Assembly: GCF_002196855.1 (NCBI RefSeq)
Contig: NZ_NIPW01000004.1
Coordinates: forward strand, 124,001 to 188,000
DNA: 64,000 nucleotides
Reading direction: 5' to 3'
From: Haematobacter genomosp. 1
Lineage (GTDB): Bacteria > Pseudomonadota > Alphaproteobacteria > Rhodobacterales > Rhodobacteraceae
A model generated the notes under the pieces. It saw nothing but the letters and a program-made list of their open reading frames with translations. It was not told the DNA's origin and did no database searches. The stretch's first letter is position 1, and each line of letters starts with the position of its first letter. Below, one piece after another: positions 1 to 9,001 of this stretch. Both the position numbers and the translations under genes were made by a program.

Positions 1-2
1 AC

Positions 3-650
3 TCGGCGCTCGGCGTTCCGCAGTTTCCGATCAGTGAGTCCACCCGCGCCATTCTGTTGCTGCTGCTTGTCCTGGGGCTTCTTCTTGGGCCGAAGCTGCT
101 CATCGCGCTTCGATCCATCTTCGATGGACGCGCCCGGCAATTCGGCGGTGCCGTTGCGTGTCTGGCAAGTGTCATCATTGAAATCCTGTGGTCGAGCCTG
201 ATCGCCCCGCTCATGCTGGCCTTCCAGACCCGCTCCGTCATCGAGATCCTTACCGGAGCAGACGGCGGCTGGCCGGTTGCAGATCGGGAGGCGCAGGCGA
301 TCCCGCTCTCAACCGCCTGGAAGGCAAGTTGGTGGATCACCGCCACCGGCGCTGTCATCCTCTTCGCGGCATGGAAGTTTACCAATCTTTTCATATGGTT
401 CCTTCCGGTTGGCGGCCCGATGCTCATCGCACCCCTGATCATCGCCTGGTCCTCCGATTCCGGCGAGGGCGCCTCCGCCCGTCGGTTGCGGCTGTTCATG
501 ACGCCCGAGGAACAGCATCCGCGCCCCGTGATGATTCGGCAGCAGGAAATCCTGAATGACTGGCGCCGGGAGGAAATCGCTTCCCCCGGCCCGGATAGCC
601 AAGTGACCGCGCCGCCTGCGGCTGCACTTGCCACTGAACCGACAGGCTGA
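3..650 (+). CDS. opgH: Glucans biosynthesis glucosyltransferase H, C-terminal fragment (OpgH/MdoH)
   Basis: The reading frame is open to the left window edge, so only the last 215 codons are visible. OpgH is an inner-membrane glycosyltransferase that makes the beta-glucan backbone of osmoregulated periplasmic glucans. The visible part has the hydrophobic segments of the family's C-terminal membrane region, a stretch ending in LMLAFQTRSVIEIL, and the family-typical RLFMTPEE motif followed by a soluble tail. The catalytic domain lies outside the window. An internal TTG at 57 is not the real start. A 9-bp hairpin follows the stop. Assignment rests on recalled family motifs, without an alignment. 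Confidence 0.82.
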   Translation, partial: SALGVPQFPISESTRAILLLLLVLGLLLGPKLLIALRSIFDGRARQFGGAVACLASVIIEILWSSLIAPLMLAFQTRSVIEILTGADGGWPVADREAQAIPLSTAWKASWWITATGAVILFAAWKFTNLFIWFLPVGGPMLIAPLIIAWSSDSGEGASARRLRLFMTPEEQHPRPVMIRQQEILNDWRREEIASPGPDSQVTAPPAAALATEPTG

Positions 651-661
651 ACACCTTCCCG

Positions 662-690
662 TGCAGGCCGGAGTTGCCGTTCGGCCTGCA
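662..690 (+). terminator. Hairpin downstream of opgH
   Basis: A perfect 9-bp stem (TGCAGGCCG / CGGCCTGCA) with an 11-nt loop begins 12 nt after the opgH stop. There is no T-run, so it may be a weak or Rho-aided terminator. It also argues that the following gene starts at the ATG at 734 and not at the TTG at 674, which lies in the loop. Confidence 0.5.
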
Positions 691-733
691 ACCCCGCATA
701 GTGGCGCAGACCCACGCCGAGGTTCCGCGCGCC

Positions 734-1891
734 ATGCTCAAGACGACACCGCCCGAGGATCAAACCGGCGTCTTCCCCCCCTACCGCCCAAGTCTTGAAG
801 ACAGGCTCCGCATCCAGACATGGGCGCTCACCATCATCGCCTTCGGGGTGGCGGTGTTTCTCCTCTGGGTGGGCAGTTCCATTCTCATCTCGCTCGCCTT
901 CGGCATCATCCTTTTCAGCGTGACGACCGCCACCATCGACCGGATCGCGCAACTCAGGCTCGGTCGCTTCTATTTCCCGCGCTGGATTGCAGTGGTGCTC
1001 GCGGTGACGCTGCTCACCTTCTGCCTCATACTGCTGGCCGTTGTGGTGGTGAATGAGGTCAACCGGCTGATCACCACCATGCTGCTTTACAGCGATGCGG
1101 CCATCAATGCTGTCGCCCGCCTGTTCGCCTGGCTCGGGCCAGAGGCAACCTCGGCGGTTCAGAACGCGATCCAGACGATCAACCTCAACGCCTACCTCCG
1201 CTCGATCGCGTTTCAGCTTTCCGGGCTGGTGTCGATCGCGGTGATGACAAGCCTCGTCGTGGGCTTTCTGTTCGCGGAGCAGCACTGGTTCCATGCAAAG
1301 CTGCTGAACCTGTTCGCCTCGCCGGAGCGTGCGGCGCGTGCCGCCGCCATCAGCCGCTCCATCATCCGCCGGGTGAACCGCTATCTTCTGGTGAAAAGCG
1401 CAGTCAGCCTTGTGACGGGGCTTGAGGTCTATCTGGTGATGCGCGTGGCGGGGCTGGAATTTGCGGGTGCCATGGGGATGCTGACGGTCATCCTGAACTT
1501 CATTCCGACCATCGGCTCGCTGGTCGCCTCCATCCTCACCATACTCGCTGTCTTCATCCAGATGCCGGAACCCTGGGTCACCGTGACGGTATCCCTCATC
1601 GTGTGCGCCATCCAGTTCGGCAACGGAAATATCATCGAGCCGATCTTCATGGGGCGGACATTGCAGCTTTCCACCTTCTGCATCGTGCTGGCGCTGGCCT
1701 TCTGGGGCGCGATATGGGGAATCGCCGGGTTGTTTCTCGCGGTGCCGATGATGGTCGCGGCGATGATCCTCTGCTCCCATATTCCGCCGCTCCGGCCGCT
1801 CGCCGTCCTCATGTCGCGCGACGGGCAACCGGACAGCATGTTCGGCGCGGGCGATCCCGCTCCGCTTACCCCCCGGACAGTCAGACGCTGA
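734..1891 (+). CDS. AI-2E family transporter (PerM-like permease)
   Basis: A 385-residue polytopic membrane protein of the AI-2E transporter/PerM family. It starts with a pair of hydrophobic segments after a short hydrophilic leader, has the long hydrophilic middle region typical of the family, and ends with several helices carrying FIPTIGSLVASILTI and a GNGNIIEPIFMG motif, matching the conserved 'G..IEP.i.G' region. The substrate is unknown; members include quorum-signal exporters and Na+/H+ antiporters, so the family name is not evidence of AI-2 transport. I chose the ATG at 734 because the upstream TTG falls in the opgH hairpin. The 3' end overlaps the convergent kup gene by 11 nt. A second paralog is at 28.2 kb. 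Confidence 0.82.
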   Translation: MLKTTPPEDQTGVFPPYRPSLEDRLRIQTWALTIIAFGVAVFLLWVGSSILISLAFGIILFSVTTATIDRIAQLRLGRFYFPRWIAVVLAVTLLTFCLILLAVVVVNEVNRLITTMLLYSDAAINAVARLFAWLGPEATSAVQNAIQTINLNAYLRSIAFQLSGLVSIAVMTSLVVGFLFAEQHWFHAKLLNLFASPERAARAAAISRSIIRRVNRYLLVKSAVSLVTGLEVYLVMRVAGLEFAGAMGMLTVILNFIPTIGSLVASILTILAVFIQMPEPWVTVTVSLIVCAIQFGNGNIIEPIFMGRTLQLSTFCIVLALAFWGAIWGIAGLFLAVPMMVAAMILCSHIPPLRPLAVLMSRDGQPDSMFGAGDPAPLTPRTVRR

Positions 1892-3806
1892 TCCGGGCGC
1901 CGATCTCCACCACCCGGTCCCTCGGGAGGTGATAGAACACCGTCGGATCGGCGGAAAATCCGTTCAGCAGGATATATATCCTGTCCAGCAGGAGCGGCAT
2001 GCCGATACGCGCACCCGGCACATAGCGGCGGCGCCCGAGGAAGAAGGAGGTGCGCATCACCTCAAGCTTCACCCCGTCGATCCGCGAGCGGAACAGGGCA
2101 CGGCTGACATCCGGCGTCTCCATGAAGCCGAAGCGAAGGGTGACGCGCGCAAACCGGTCGTCGAGATTCTCGTAGGTCAGCCGGTCGTGCTCTGAGACAC
2201 GCGGCTCTTCCGCCACCAGCACCGTCGTGACGAGGTTGCGGCGATGCAGCACCTTGTTGTGCTTGAGGTTATGCAACAATGCAGGCGGTGCCGTGGTCGG
2301 ATCGGAGGTCAGGAAGACCGCGACTCCATCAGCGATATGCACGGAGCTATGCGACATCGAATGGGCAAAACTCTCCAGCGGCACGGCCATCCGATGCTGC
2401 CGCTCGAAGGACAGCTGAGAGCCCCGCCACCACGACCACATGACCAGCATGAGCGCCAGCGCCGCCAGCACCGGAACATAGCCGCCATCAAGGATTTTCA
2501 GCAGGTTGGAAGTCAGGAAGGAAAGCTCGATCACCGCAACCGGCGCCGCGATCAGCAGCACGACCCATAGCGGCTTGCGCCACCCCTTCACCGCCAGCAC
2601 CACCGCGAGCGCCGTGGTGACGATCATCGTCCCCGTCACCGCGATCCCATAGGCGGAGGCAAGGCTGCTTGACGAGCCGAACGCCAGCGTAAGCCAGATC
2701 ACCGCGATGAGCAGCAGCCAGTTCATCGTGGGCACGTAGATCTGGCCGCTTTGTTGCTCAGACGTATGGCGGATCTCGAACCGCGGCAGCAGGCCAAGCT
2801 GCACCGCTTGCCGCGTCATGGAAAAAGCGCCGGAAATCACGGCCTGACAGGCGATGACGGTCGCCACCGTCGCCAGCAGCACCAGCGGGATCAACCCCCA
2901 GTCCGGCACCATGAGGAAGAACGGATTACCCAGCGTCTCCGGCCGCGAAATGACCAGCGCTCCCTGCCCGAGATAGTTCAGCACCAACGCCGGCAGCACC
3001 ACCCAGAGCCAGGCGAAGCGGATCGGCCCGCGTCCGAAGTGCCCCAGATCTGCATAGAGCGCCTCCGCCCCCGTCACCGCCAGAAACACCGCGCCCAGCA
3101 CGAGGAAGGCCGTGAAGCCATGGTCGGTGAGGAAGAACACCGCATGATGCGGGTTCAGCGCCGTGAGCACATGGGGATTGCCGGAGATCTGCCAGATACC
3201 GGCTGCTCCCATGGTGAAGAACCAGATGAGCGTGATCGGACCGAACCATGCGCCGATCCGCGCCGTGCCGTGTCTCTGCACCATGAAGACGCCGACCAGG
3301 ATGATGATGGTGATCGGCAGAACGAACGGGGTAAAGCTCGGCGTGATGAGCTCCAACCCCTCCACCGCCGAGAGGACGGAAACCGCGGGCGTGATCATCG
3401 CATCGCCGAAAAACAGCGCCGCCCCCATGATACCAAGGATGAAGACCGGAACGGAACGCCGCCCGACCGCCGCCATGGCGAGAGAAAACAGCGCGAGCAC
3501 ACCGCCCTCTCCCCGGTTGTCCACGCGGAGAAGGAACACCACGTATTTGCCGGTGACGATCAGGAACAAGGCCCAGACGAGCAGGGAGACGACGCCCAGC
3601 ACTTCTTCATTCGTCAGCCCGTCGCTCGCCGCGTGGTGCAGCGCTTCCCGCATGGCATAGAGCGGGCTTGTGCCGATATCCCCATAGACAACGCCGATGG
3701 AACCGAGCGCGAGCTTCAGAAAGCCCTCGCGGCCCCGTGATCCATGGGATGACGCATCATCCACCGGTTCCGGGGAGCTTGGCCGGGAAGAGGGCGTATC
3801 AGTCAT
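1881..3806 (-). CDS. kup: Kup-type low-affinity potassium transporter
   Basis: A 641-residue K+ uptake permease of the Kup/HAK/KUP family, in the usual length range for bacterial members. The N-terminal motif GVVYGDIGTSPLYA is diagnostic. About twelve membrane segments follow, including the conserved FFGDAMITPAVSVLSAVEGL region, then a C-terminal cytoplasmic domain with the HNKVLHRRNLVTTV segment. A GTG at 3848 would add 14 residues; I prefer the ATG at 3806, which begins MTDTPS, but neither has a strong ribosome binding site. It is last in the minus-strand run trgB-cysK-mscS-kup, 186 nt after mscS, which suggests a shared link to osmotic or ion balance. Confidence 0.93.
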   Translation of the reverse strand: MTDTPSSRPSSPEPVDDASSHGSRGREGFLKLALGSIGVVYGDIGTSPLYAMREALHHAASDGLTNEEVLGVVSLLVWALFLIVTGKYVVFLLRVDNRGEGGVLALFSLAMAAVGRRSVPVFILGIMGAALFFGDAMITPAVSVLSAVEGLELITPSFTPFVLPITIIILVGVFMVQRHGTARIGAWFGPITLIWFFTMGAAGIWQISGNPHVLTALNPHHAVFFLTDHGFTAFLVLGAVFLAVTGAEALYADLGHFGRGPIRFAWLWVVLPALVLNYLGQGALVISRPETLGNPFFLMVPDWGLIPLVLLATVATVIACQAVISGAFSMTRQAVQLGLLPRFEIRHTSEQQSGQIYVPTMNWLLLIAVIWLTLAFGSSSSLASAYGIAVTGTMIVTTALAVVLAVKGWRKPLWVVLLIAAPVAVIELSFLTSNLLKILDGGYVPVLAALALMLVMWSWWRGSQLSFERQHRMAVPLESFAHSMSHSSVHIADGVAVFLTSDPTTAPPALLHNLKHNKVLHRRNLVTTVLVAEEPRVSEHDRLTYENLDDRFARVTLRFGFMETPDVSRALFRSRIDGVKLEVMRTSFFLGRRRYVPGARIGMPLLLDRIYILLNGFSADPTVFYHLPRDRVVEIGARISV

Positions 3807-3992
3807 GTGAGGTTGTCTATCCGGGAGTGGTGTGCTGGCCCGATGCACATTCGATCCGCAAGGATCGCCATGGCGTTTTCACCTTGTGGGCATGGCCCGT
3901 TGCACTGAACGGTCCATACCGCCCTTCGGTGAATCATGCGTGGAGTGGCGGCTGGAGTCAAGCACCGCCGCCCCGGTTCCAGCGTGTGGGCC

Positions 3993-6452
3993 TCACCGTG
4001 TAGGGCTTCCGGCGCGGCGCTGATCGTTTTCCTCTGCCTGCTCCTCGGCCTTGCCGTCGCGTGCCGCTTCCGCATCCACCGGATCGGGGGCGGGCTTCTC
4101 GCCGAAGATCGCGCCGGGCAGGACATAGGGCGTGCCGTCGCCATCGGCCATGATGGTCTTGCTCGACCCCATGACACCGAAGACGATCCCCTCTTCCTTG
4201 AAGCGGCGATGGATGAGGTGGAGCACTTCGTCCTGAACTGCGCCCTTGAAGTTCACGTCCCGGATGATGAGCCGCATCTCGAACGTCAGGTTGCCGCCGT
4301 CGATACCGACCAGCCCCACGGAAGGCGGCGGGTTCAAGATCACCATGGGCGGCACCTTGGCGATATCCTCCAGCACCTTCTGCACATGATCGCTGTCATT
4401 GACCCCCGACACGGTAACCTGCTGGAGCACACGCCCCGACAGGTTGAAACGCGTGATGTTCGTGACCTGACCAGAGATCAGTGAGGCATTGGGCACGATG
4501 ACGTGGTTGCGGTCGAATGTCTCGATCCGGGTCGAACGGACAGAGATCGCGCGCACGCGGCCCTGCACGCCCGCAACCTCGATCCAGTCGCCTTCCGACA
4601 CGGGACGTTCGATCAGAAGGATGATACCGGAGACAAAGTTCTGAACGATATTCTGCAGGCCGAAACCGATACCAACGGAAAGCGCGGAGGCAAGGATCGC
4701 CAGCGATGACAGGTTGATGCCCGCCGCCGTCATGGCGATGATCGCGGACAGCACGACCCCGACATAGCCAACCCCCAGAACCACCGCCCGCTGCCCGCCG
4801 GTGTCCAGCTTGGTCTTGGGGAGGATGGAGGCGCCGAGCGCACCTTGCAGCAGCTTGGTGACCGTGTAGCCGATAACGAACACGACGACGAAGGTCAGGA
4901 AGATGGTGGGAGAGATCTGCACCCCTGCCACGTTGAAGCCGTCGCGGAACTTGATCCACATCTCCGCCAAGTCAGAGCCGCGCGCGCCCCAGATCAGCAG
5001 CAGGAAAGGGATCGCCAGCGCGCAGAGCACGAAGCCGAGCAAAACCGGCACGAGGTCACCGCGATTGGCCTCGTCCCCCTTGATCGCCAGCACGTAGATG
5101 TCGGCGCAGAGGCCCTGCAGGAACATCACCATGCCGATGAGCGCAAGCGTCATGGCCGCCGGATAGATCAGCGCCGTTGCTGCGGAAACATAGCCGACCG
5201 CCGCGAGAAGCGGAGCCAACGCCCCGATGGCAACGGTGACATAGGCCACGTAGCTAATGAGCCGGTGACGGAACAATACCTCGGCACTTGCCGCCGTCGC
5301 ATTCACCGCATGGGCGCGGATGAGCTGTCCGAAGCGAAAGAGCAGGATCCCGCCCACGACCAGAAGCGGGAAGGCCAGAACGGAAAAGACCTGCGGTTCG
5401 GGGTTCGGGACGATCTGCCAGAGCAGGCTGCGAATGGCGAGGAGGATGCCGAACGCCACCATATGAACGCGGGCCTCGCGCCGCCGCTCGGGCGCAAGTT
5501 GAAACGGGCTGTCTCCTGCGTCGTCGGGAAAGAGCCGGCCGGCGAGCCAGAGCGCCGCGAAGACAAGAAAACCGGCCCATGGCAGAGTTTCGACGATCGG
5601 AAGAGTGCGGACACCCACCATCCCCGAAAGCTGCAACGCCCGGCTCACCAGCACCAGCCCCAGGACCGGGATCACCACCTGACCGAGCGAGACCAGCTTC
5701 GCGATGACCTTGGCGCCGCGGAGTGAACTCCGCCCGCTGATATTGCGGACAAGCCGCTCCATCCACACCCGGCCGCGGAGAAGGATCACCGCCGCGACGA
5801 CAAGGTGGAGCAGGATGATCGGCAGGTTGGAAACGAGGTTCTGACGCCGGAAATCAGACGCGACGTTGCGGTTCACCTCCGCCACGATCCCCTTGCCCGC
5901 GTCCAGAAGGGCCCCCGCTGCAACCGTCCAGTTGGCCGGATTCAGCGGCGACGGCGACAACTCCAGAAGGGCATTTGTCTGCCGGTCGCGCAGGATTGCA
6001 TCGATCTGCTTGATGAGATTGTCGGCCCGCGTATAGGCCTCGACCGCCGCCTTGCCGGGCGCCTCGGCTTCGGAAATCTGGGTTTGAAGCTCCGAGCGGC
6101 GCGCCGTGATCTCCGGGACTTCGGTCGTGCCGTCCTCCGGGGGCGCACCCAGCGCGGCGAGTTGGCCCTTCAGCGTGTCGATCCGGCTATTGTTCGCGCC
6201 CTGCGCCGTCTGAAACTCGGCCCGGAGGGGGACCAGTTGGGCACGACGCGTGTCGAGTTGCTGATCCGTAACCTCCGGGTCCGCGACCTCGCCCTCTATC
6301 TCGCTCGCCGTTTTCTCCCATGCGGCGAAATCAGGCGTGGTCTGCGCGGGTTCCTGCGCGTGGACGGGCGTGACGAAAACCCCGGTTGGCACACCGGAGA
6401 CGGGCAGGAGCGCAAAGATCAGCGCGATCAGGATACCGGTCAGACGCTGCAT
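3993..6452 (-). CDS. MscS-family mechanosensitive channel with DUF3772 N-terminus
   Basis: An 819-residue inner-membrane channel. A signal peptide ending near VHAQE is followed by a periplasmic, coiled-coil-rich region (about residues 35-190) resembling DUF3772, then about ten membrane helices, and the MscS core at about residues 560-800. The core holds the pore-lining helix with GIGFGLQNIVQNFVSGIILL and the beta-domain motif RPVSEGDWIEV. The family opens under membrane tension and releases solutes in hypo-osmotic shock. Its ATG lies 3 nt after the cysK stop, so the two are probably co-transcribed. The long extra N-terminus groups it with large alphaproteobacterial MscS paralogs and not with the minimal E. 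coli MscS. Confidence 0.9.
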   Translation of the reverse strand: MQRLTGILIALIFALLPVSGVPTGVFVTPVHAQEPAQTTPDFAAWEKTASEIEGEVADPEVTDQQLDTRRAQLVPLRAEFQTAQGANNSRIDTLKGQLAALGAPPEDGTTEVPEITARRSELQTQISEAEAPGKAAVEAYTRADNLIKQIDAILRDRQTNALLELSPSPLNPANWTVAAGALLDAGKGIVAEVNRNVASDFRRQNLVSNLPIILLHLVVAAVILLRGRVWMERLVRNISGRSSLRGAKVIAKLVSLGQVVIPVLGLVLVSRALQLSGMVGVRTLPIVETLPWAGFLVFAALWLAGRLFPDDAGDSPFQLAPERRREARVHMVAFGILLAIRSLLWQIVPNPEPQVFSVLAFPLLVVGGILLFRFGQLIRAHAVNATAASAEVLFRHRLISYVAYVTVAIGALAPLLAAVGYVSAATALIYPAAMTLALIGMVMFLQGLCADIYVLAIKGDEANRGDLVPVLLGFVLCALAIPFLLLIWGARGSDLAEMWIKFRDGFNVAGVQISPTIFLTFVVVFVIGYTVTKLLQGALGASILPKTKLDTGGQRAVVLGVGYVGVVLSAIIAMTAAGINLSSLAILASALSVGIGFGLQNIVQNFVSGIILLIERPVSEGDWIEVAGVQGRVRAISVRSTRIETFDRNHVIVPNASLISGQVTNITRFNLSGRVLQQVTVSGVNDSDHVQKVLEDIAKVPPMVILNPPPSVGLVGIDGGNLTFEMRLIIRDVNFKGAVQDEVLHLIHRRFKEEGIVFGVMGSSKTIMADGDGTPYVLPGAIFGEKPAPDPVDAEAARDGKAEEQAEENDQRRAGSPTR

Positions 6453-6455
6453 GGA

Positions 6456-7487
6456 TCAGCCCTCGAGCACCGAAGGGAGGGGTTGAGCGGGCGTGGCCAG
6501 CCATTCCGGCACGGGTAGGTTCTTCGTCCGCAGAAAGGCCGGATTGAACAGCTTTGTCTGGTACCGGGTGCCGTAATCGCACAGCACGGTCACGATGGTC
6601 TTGCCCGGACCCAGGTCGCGGGCAAGCCGGATCGCCCCTGCGATGTTGATGCCGGAAGAACCGCCCACGCAAAGCCCCTCCTCCGACAGCAGGTCAAAGA
6701 TCAGCGGCAGAGCTTCGCCATCCGGGATGCGATAGGCGAAGTCGGGCGTGAAACCTTCCAGATTGGCGGTGATACGGCCCTGCCCGATACCTTCGGTGAT
6801 CGAATTGCCCTCGGATTTCAGGGTTCCGTGCGCGTAGTATTCGTATAGCGCCGACCCCTCTGGATCCGCCAGCGCGATCTTCACGCCCTTCGGTTGCAGA
6901 GCCATGCCGACACCCGCGAAAGTGCCGCCCGACCCGACGGAGGCCACGAAACCATCCACCTTGCCGCCCGTTTCCTCCCAGATCTCGGGGCCGGTCGTCT
7001 CAACATGCGCAAGCCGGTTGGCGGTGTTGTCGAACTGGTTGGCCCAGATCGCGCCGTTCGGCTCTGTCTTGGCGAGTTCCGCGGCAAGGCGGCTCGAATA
7101 GCGCACATAGTTGTTCGGGTTGGCATAGGGTGCCGCAGGCACCTCCACCAGTTCCGCCCCGGCAAGGCGGATCATGTCCTTCTTCTCCTGGCTCTGCGTC
7201 TCTGGAATGACGATCACGGTGCGAAAGCCCATGGCTGCGCCCACAAGCGCAAGGCCAATACCGGTGTTGCCCGCCGTCCCCTCCACGATCGTGCCACCCG
7301 GAGCAAGCTCTCCCCGTGCAACGGCGTCCTTGATGATATAGAGCGCTGCGCGGTCCTTCACCGACTGACCGGGGTTCATGAACTCGGCCTTGCCGTAGAT
7401 GTCGCAGCCGGTCATCTCGCTGGCCTTGCGCAGCCGGATGAGCGGGGTATGACCGATGGAGGCCATGAGATCGCCGTAAACGGGCAT
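6456..7487 (-). CDS. cysK: Cysteine synthase A (O-acetylserine sulfhydrylase)
   Basis: A 343-residue fold-type II PLP enzyme that makes L-cysteine from O-acetylserine and sulfide. The PLP lysine is in NPGQSVKDR (Lys44); the phosphate-binding loop is VGSGGTFAGVG and the substrate loop is EGTAGNTGIG. The ATG at 7487 has a purine-rich ribosome binding site (GAGAAGGA) just upstream, so the longer open frame to 7592 is not used. The sequence has the alphaproteobacterial variant with PYANPNNYVRYSS and a C-terminal YGTRYQTKLFNP. It is 85 nt downstream of trgB. In R. sphaeroides, cysK and trgB are linked tellurite-resistance loci, so a role in thiol-based oxidant defence is plausible here. Confidence 0.93.
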   Translation of the reverse strand: MPVYGDLMASIGHTPLIRLRKASEMTGCDIYGKAEFMNPGQSVKDRAALYIIKDAVARGELAPGGTIVEGTAGNTGIGLALVGAAMGFRTVIVIPETQSQEKKDMIRLAGAELVEVPAAPYANPNNYVRYSSRLAAELAKTEPNGAIWANQFDNTANRLAHVETTGPEIWEETGGKVDGFVASVGSGGTFAGVGMALQPKGVKIALADPEGSALYEYYAHGTLKSEGNSITEGIGQGRITANLEGFTPDFAYRIPDGEALPLIFDLLSEEGLCVGGSSGINIAGAIRLARDLGPGKTIVTVLCDYGTRYQTKLFNPAFLRTKNLPVPEWLATPAQPLPSVLEG

Positions 7488-7572
7488 TTCCTTCTCCCTC
7501 TTCAGGATCGCTTCGGTGATAGGGCCGCCGTCAGACGAACTCAACCCGCACCGTTTCGGTTCAGTTTCCCGT

Positions 7573-8661
7573 TTACCCGCGGAGCGCGTCACGGTTCATC
7601 GCCAGCCACTGCGCCGTCACGACAAGCGGGCCGTTCGCCCCTTCGCCGGAATTGACGAGTTTCAGCAGATCATCAAGGCTCATGAGAAGGCCGCGAATGT
7701 CCTCCGCCTCCTCCGCCAGCCCGCCCGTCTGCGCCACGTCATCCGGCAGGTCGCAGAGAGCGACGAAGCAGTAAAGAAATTCGGTCATCGTGCCGGGACT
7801 GGAGTAATAGCGCATGATCTCCCGCACGTCGGTGACGTTCAGGCCCGCCTCCTCCACTGCCTCCCGCACCACCGTGGAGCGCGGGTCTTCGCCCGCATCG
7901 ATCCGTCCTGCGATCGGCTCGATCAGCCACGGCTGCCGGTCGCCCCGTGCGAAAGGTCCGGGGCGAAACTGCTCGATGACGAGCACCCTGTCCCGCACCG
8001 GATCATAGGGGACCAGCGTCGCGGCGTCGCCGGAGACGAAGACCGCACGATTGACGACCGGGCTCATCGTCCCGTCGAAACGGCGAAAGCGCAGATCATA
8101 TTCCTCAACGGAGAAGAAATGGGCGTAGGGCTCCCGCGCCGCGATGACCTCCACATCGCCTGCCTCGGCCACGCCACGCGCCTCCCGGGGCATGTCATTG
8201 GCCGCACGGATGCGGGAATGAGCCCGGCCCAGCAACATGGGGAGGCGGGCAAGATGAGCCGTCGGCGGGTTGATCCCGAAGCCGCGCATGATGTCGCGAG
8301 CGGTTTCTGCGGTGATATTGCCCCAATCGTCCACCCAGTCATCGAAGGACCAGTCCTGATCGCTGCCCGCCGCACCGGGATAGACCAGCGCCTTGACGCG
8401 CCCACGCTCGGTTTCGAGCGTCATGGGCATGGCCTCACCCGCCTCATAGTGATCGAGCCGCGCGCGATCCGCCTCGCTCAGCCCGGTAACCAGCAAGCCG
8501 GGCGCGAGCGCCGCCTCCGCCGCGACAAGCACCGGGCCTGTATCGCCCGCCACCACCCGCTGCCCGGACAGCCGCGCCGCGCGGCCGCTAACGGGATGGC
8601 CCAATACGGCCTCCAATACGGGGGGGTGACGCAGCGTGCCGTAGAAGAAGAAGTCCGTCAT
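7573..8661 (-). CDS. trgB: Gamma-glutamylcyclotransferase-like / NUDIX hydrolase fusion (TrgB-like)
   Basis: A 362-residue two-domain protein. Residues 1-120 look like an AIG2/GGCT fold, beginning FFFYGTLRHPPVLEAVLG with the YGTLR substrate loop. The C-terminal domain (about 190-340) is a NUDIX hydrolase of the ADP-ribose pyrophosphatase type, with the complete box G-x5-E-x7-REAVEEAGL and the upstream VLVIEQFRPG strand. The start at 8661 has a GGAGA ribosome binding site. This fusion matches the product called TrgB in Rhodobacter tellurite-resistance work, and the following gene is cysK as in that species. Which diphosphate is hydrolysed is unknown. No trgA homolog was seen next to it. Confidence 0.85.
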   Translation of the reverse strand: MTDFFFYGTLRHPPVLEAVLGHPVSGRAARLSGQRVVAGDTGPVLVAAEAALAPGLLVTGLSEADRARLDHYEAGEAMPMTLETERGRVKALVYPGAAGSDQDWSFDDWVDDWGNITAETARDIMRGFGINPPTAHLARLPMLLGRAHSRIRAANDMPREARGVAEAGDVEVIAAREPYAHFFSVEEYDLRFRRFDGTMSPVVNRAVFVSGDAATLVPYDPVRDRVLVIEQFRPGPFARGDRQPWLIEPIAGRIDAGEDPRSTVVREAVEEAGLNVTDVREIMRYYSSPGTMTEFLYCFVALCDLPDDVAQTGGLAEEAEDIRGLLMSLDDLLKLVNSGEGANGPLVVTAQWLAMNRDALRG

Positions 8662-9001
8662 ATCCGTCTCCGGGAAGATCGCCGGCACAGTTGCCCGATG
8701 GCGACGGGGGCGCAACCCCATCCCCCGTCGTTACCGCCGCCGGTGCACGGTCAACATGCTGACCTGTCGCCATTGGGTAGCTTAAAACCGTTAAACACTT
8801 CTGATAGCATCGTTCTATACCATATTGTTAAAGATGCTGATTGTTCGGTTTCCGTACTGCTTGGGCGGCATGTCCCCTCTCTCTGCCGGGTGGATCGGAC
8901 GCTCCCGCAAAATCTTGATCGACCTAATACAATCGCCGCTTGAGGCGTCGGGCGCTGTCCTCTAGCCTCGGGAGAAACAGCTCTCCAACAGAGGATCGAG
9001 A
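8662..9001. other. Intergenic region between divergent trgB and the binding-protein gene
   Basis: 340 bases without a supported gene. It holds a perfect 9-bp inverted repeat (CGACGGGGG at 8702-8710, CCCCCGTCG at 8722-8730) in the trgB leader, and a stretch from about 8778 to 8850 clearly richer in A and T than its surroundings, as expected for divergent promoters. I could not pick out a convincing -35/-10 pair. Confidence 0.6.

Noticed and set aside
2751-3740. 329-codon plus-strand frame antisense to kup
   Set aside because: Arg/His-rich shadow with no domain; kup is certain.
3849-3992. Regulatory RNA in the kup leader
   Set aside because: Only a 6-bp hairpin (CGATCC-GCAA-GGATCG at 3852-3867) is visible; no riboswitch class was recognised.
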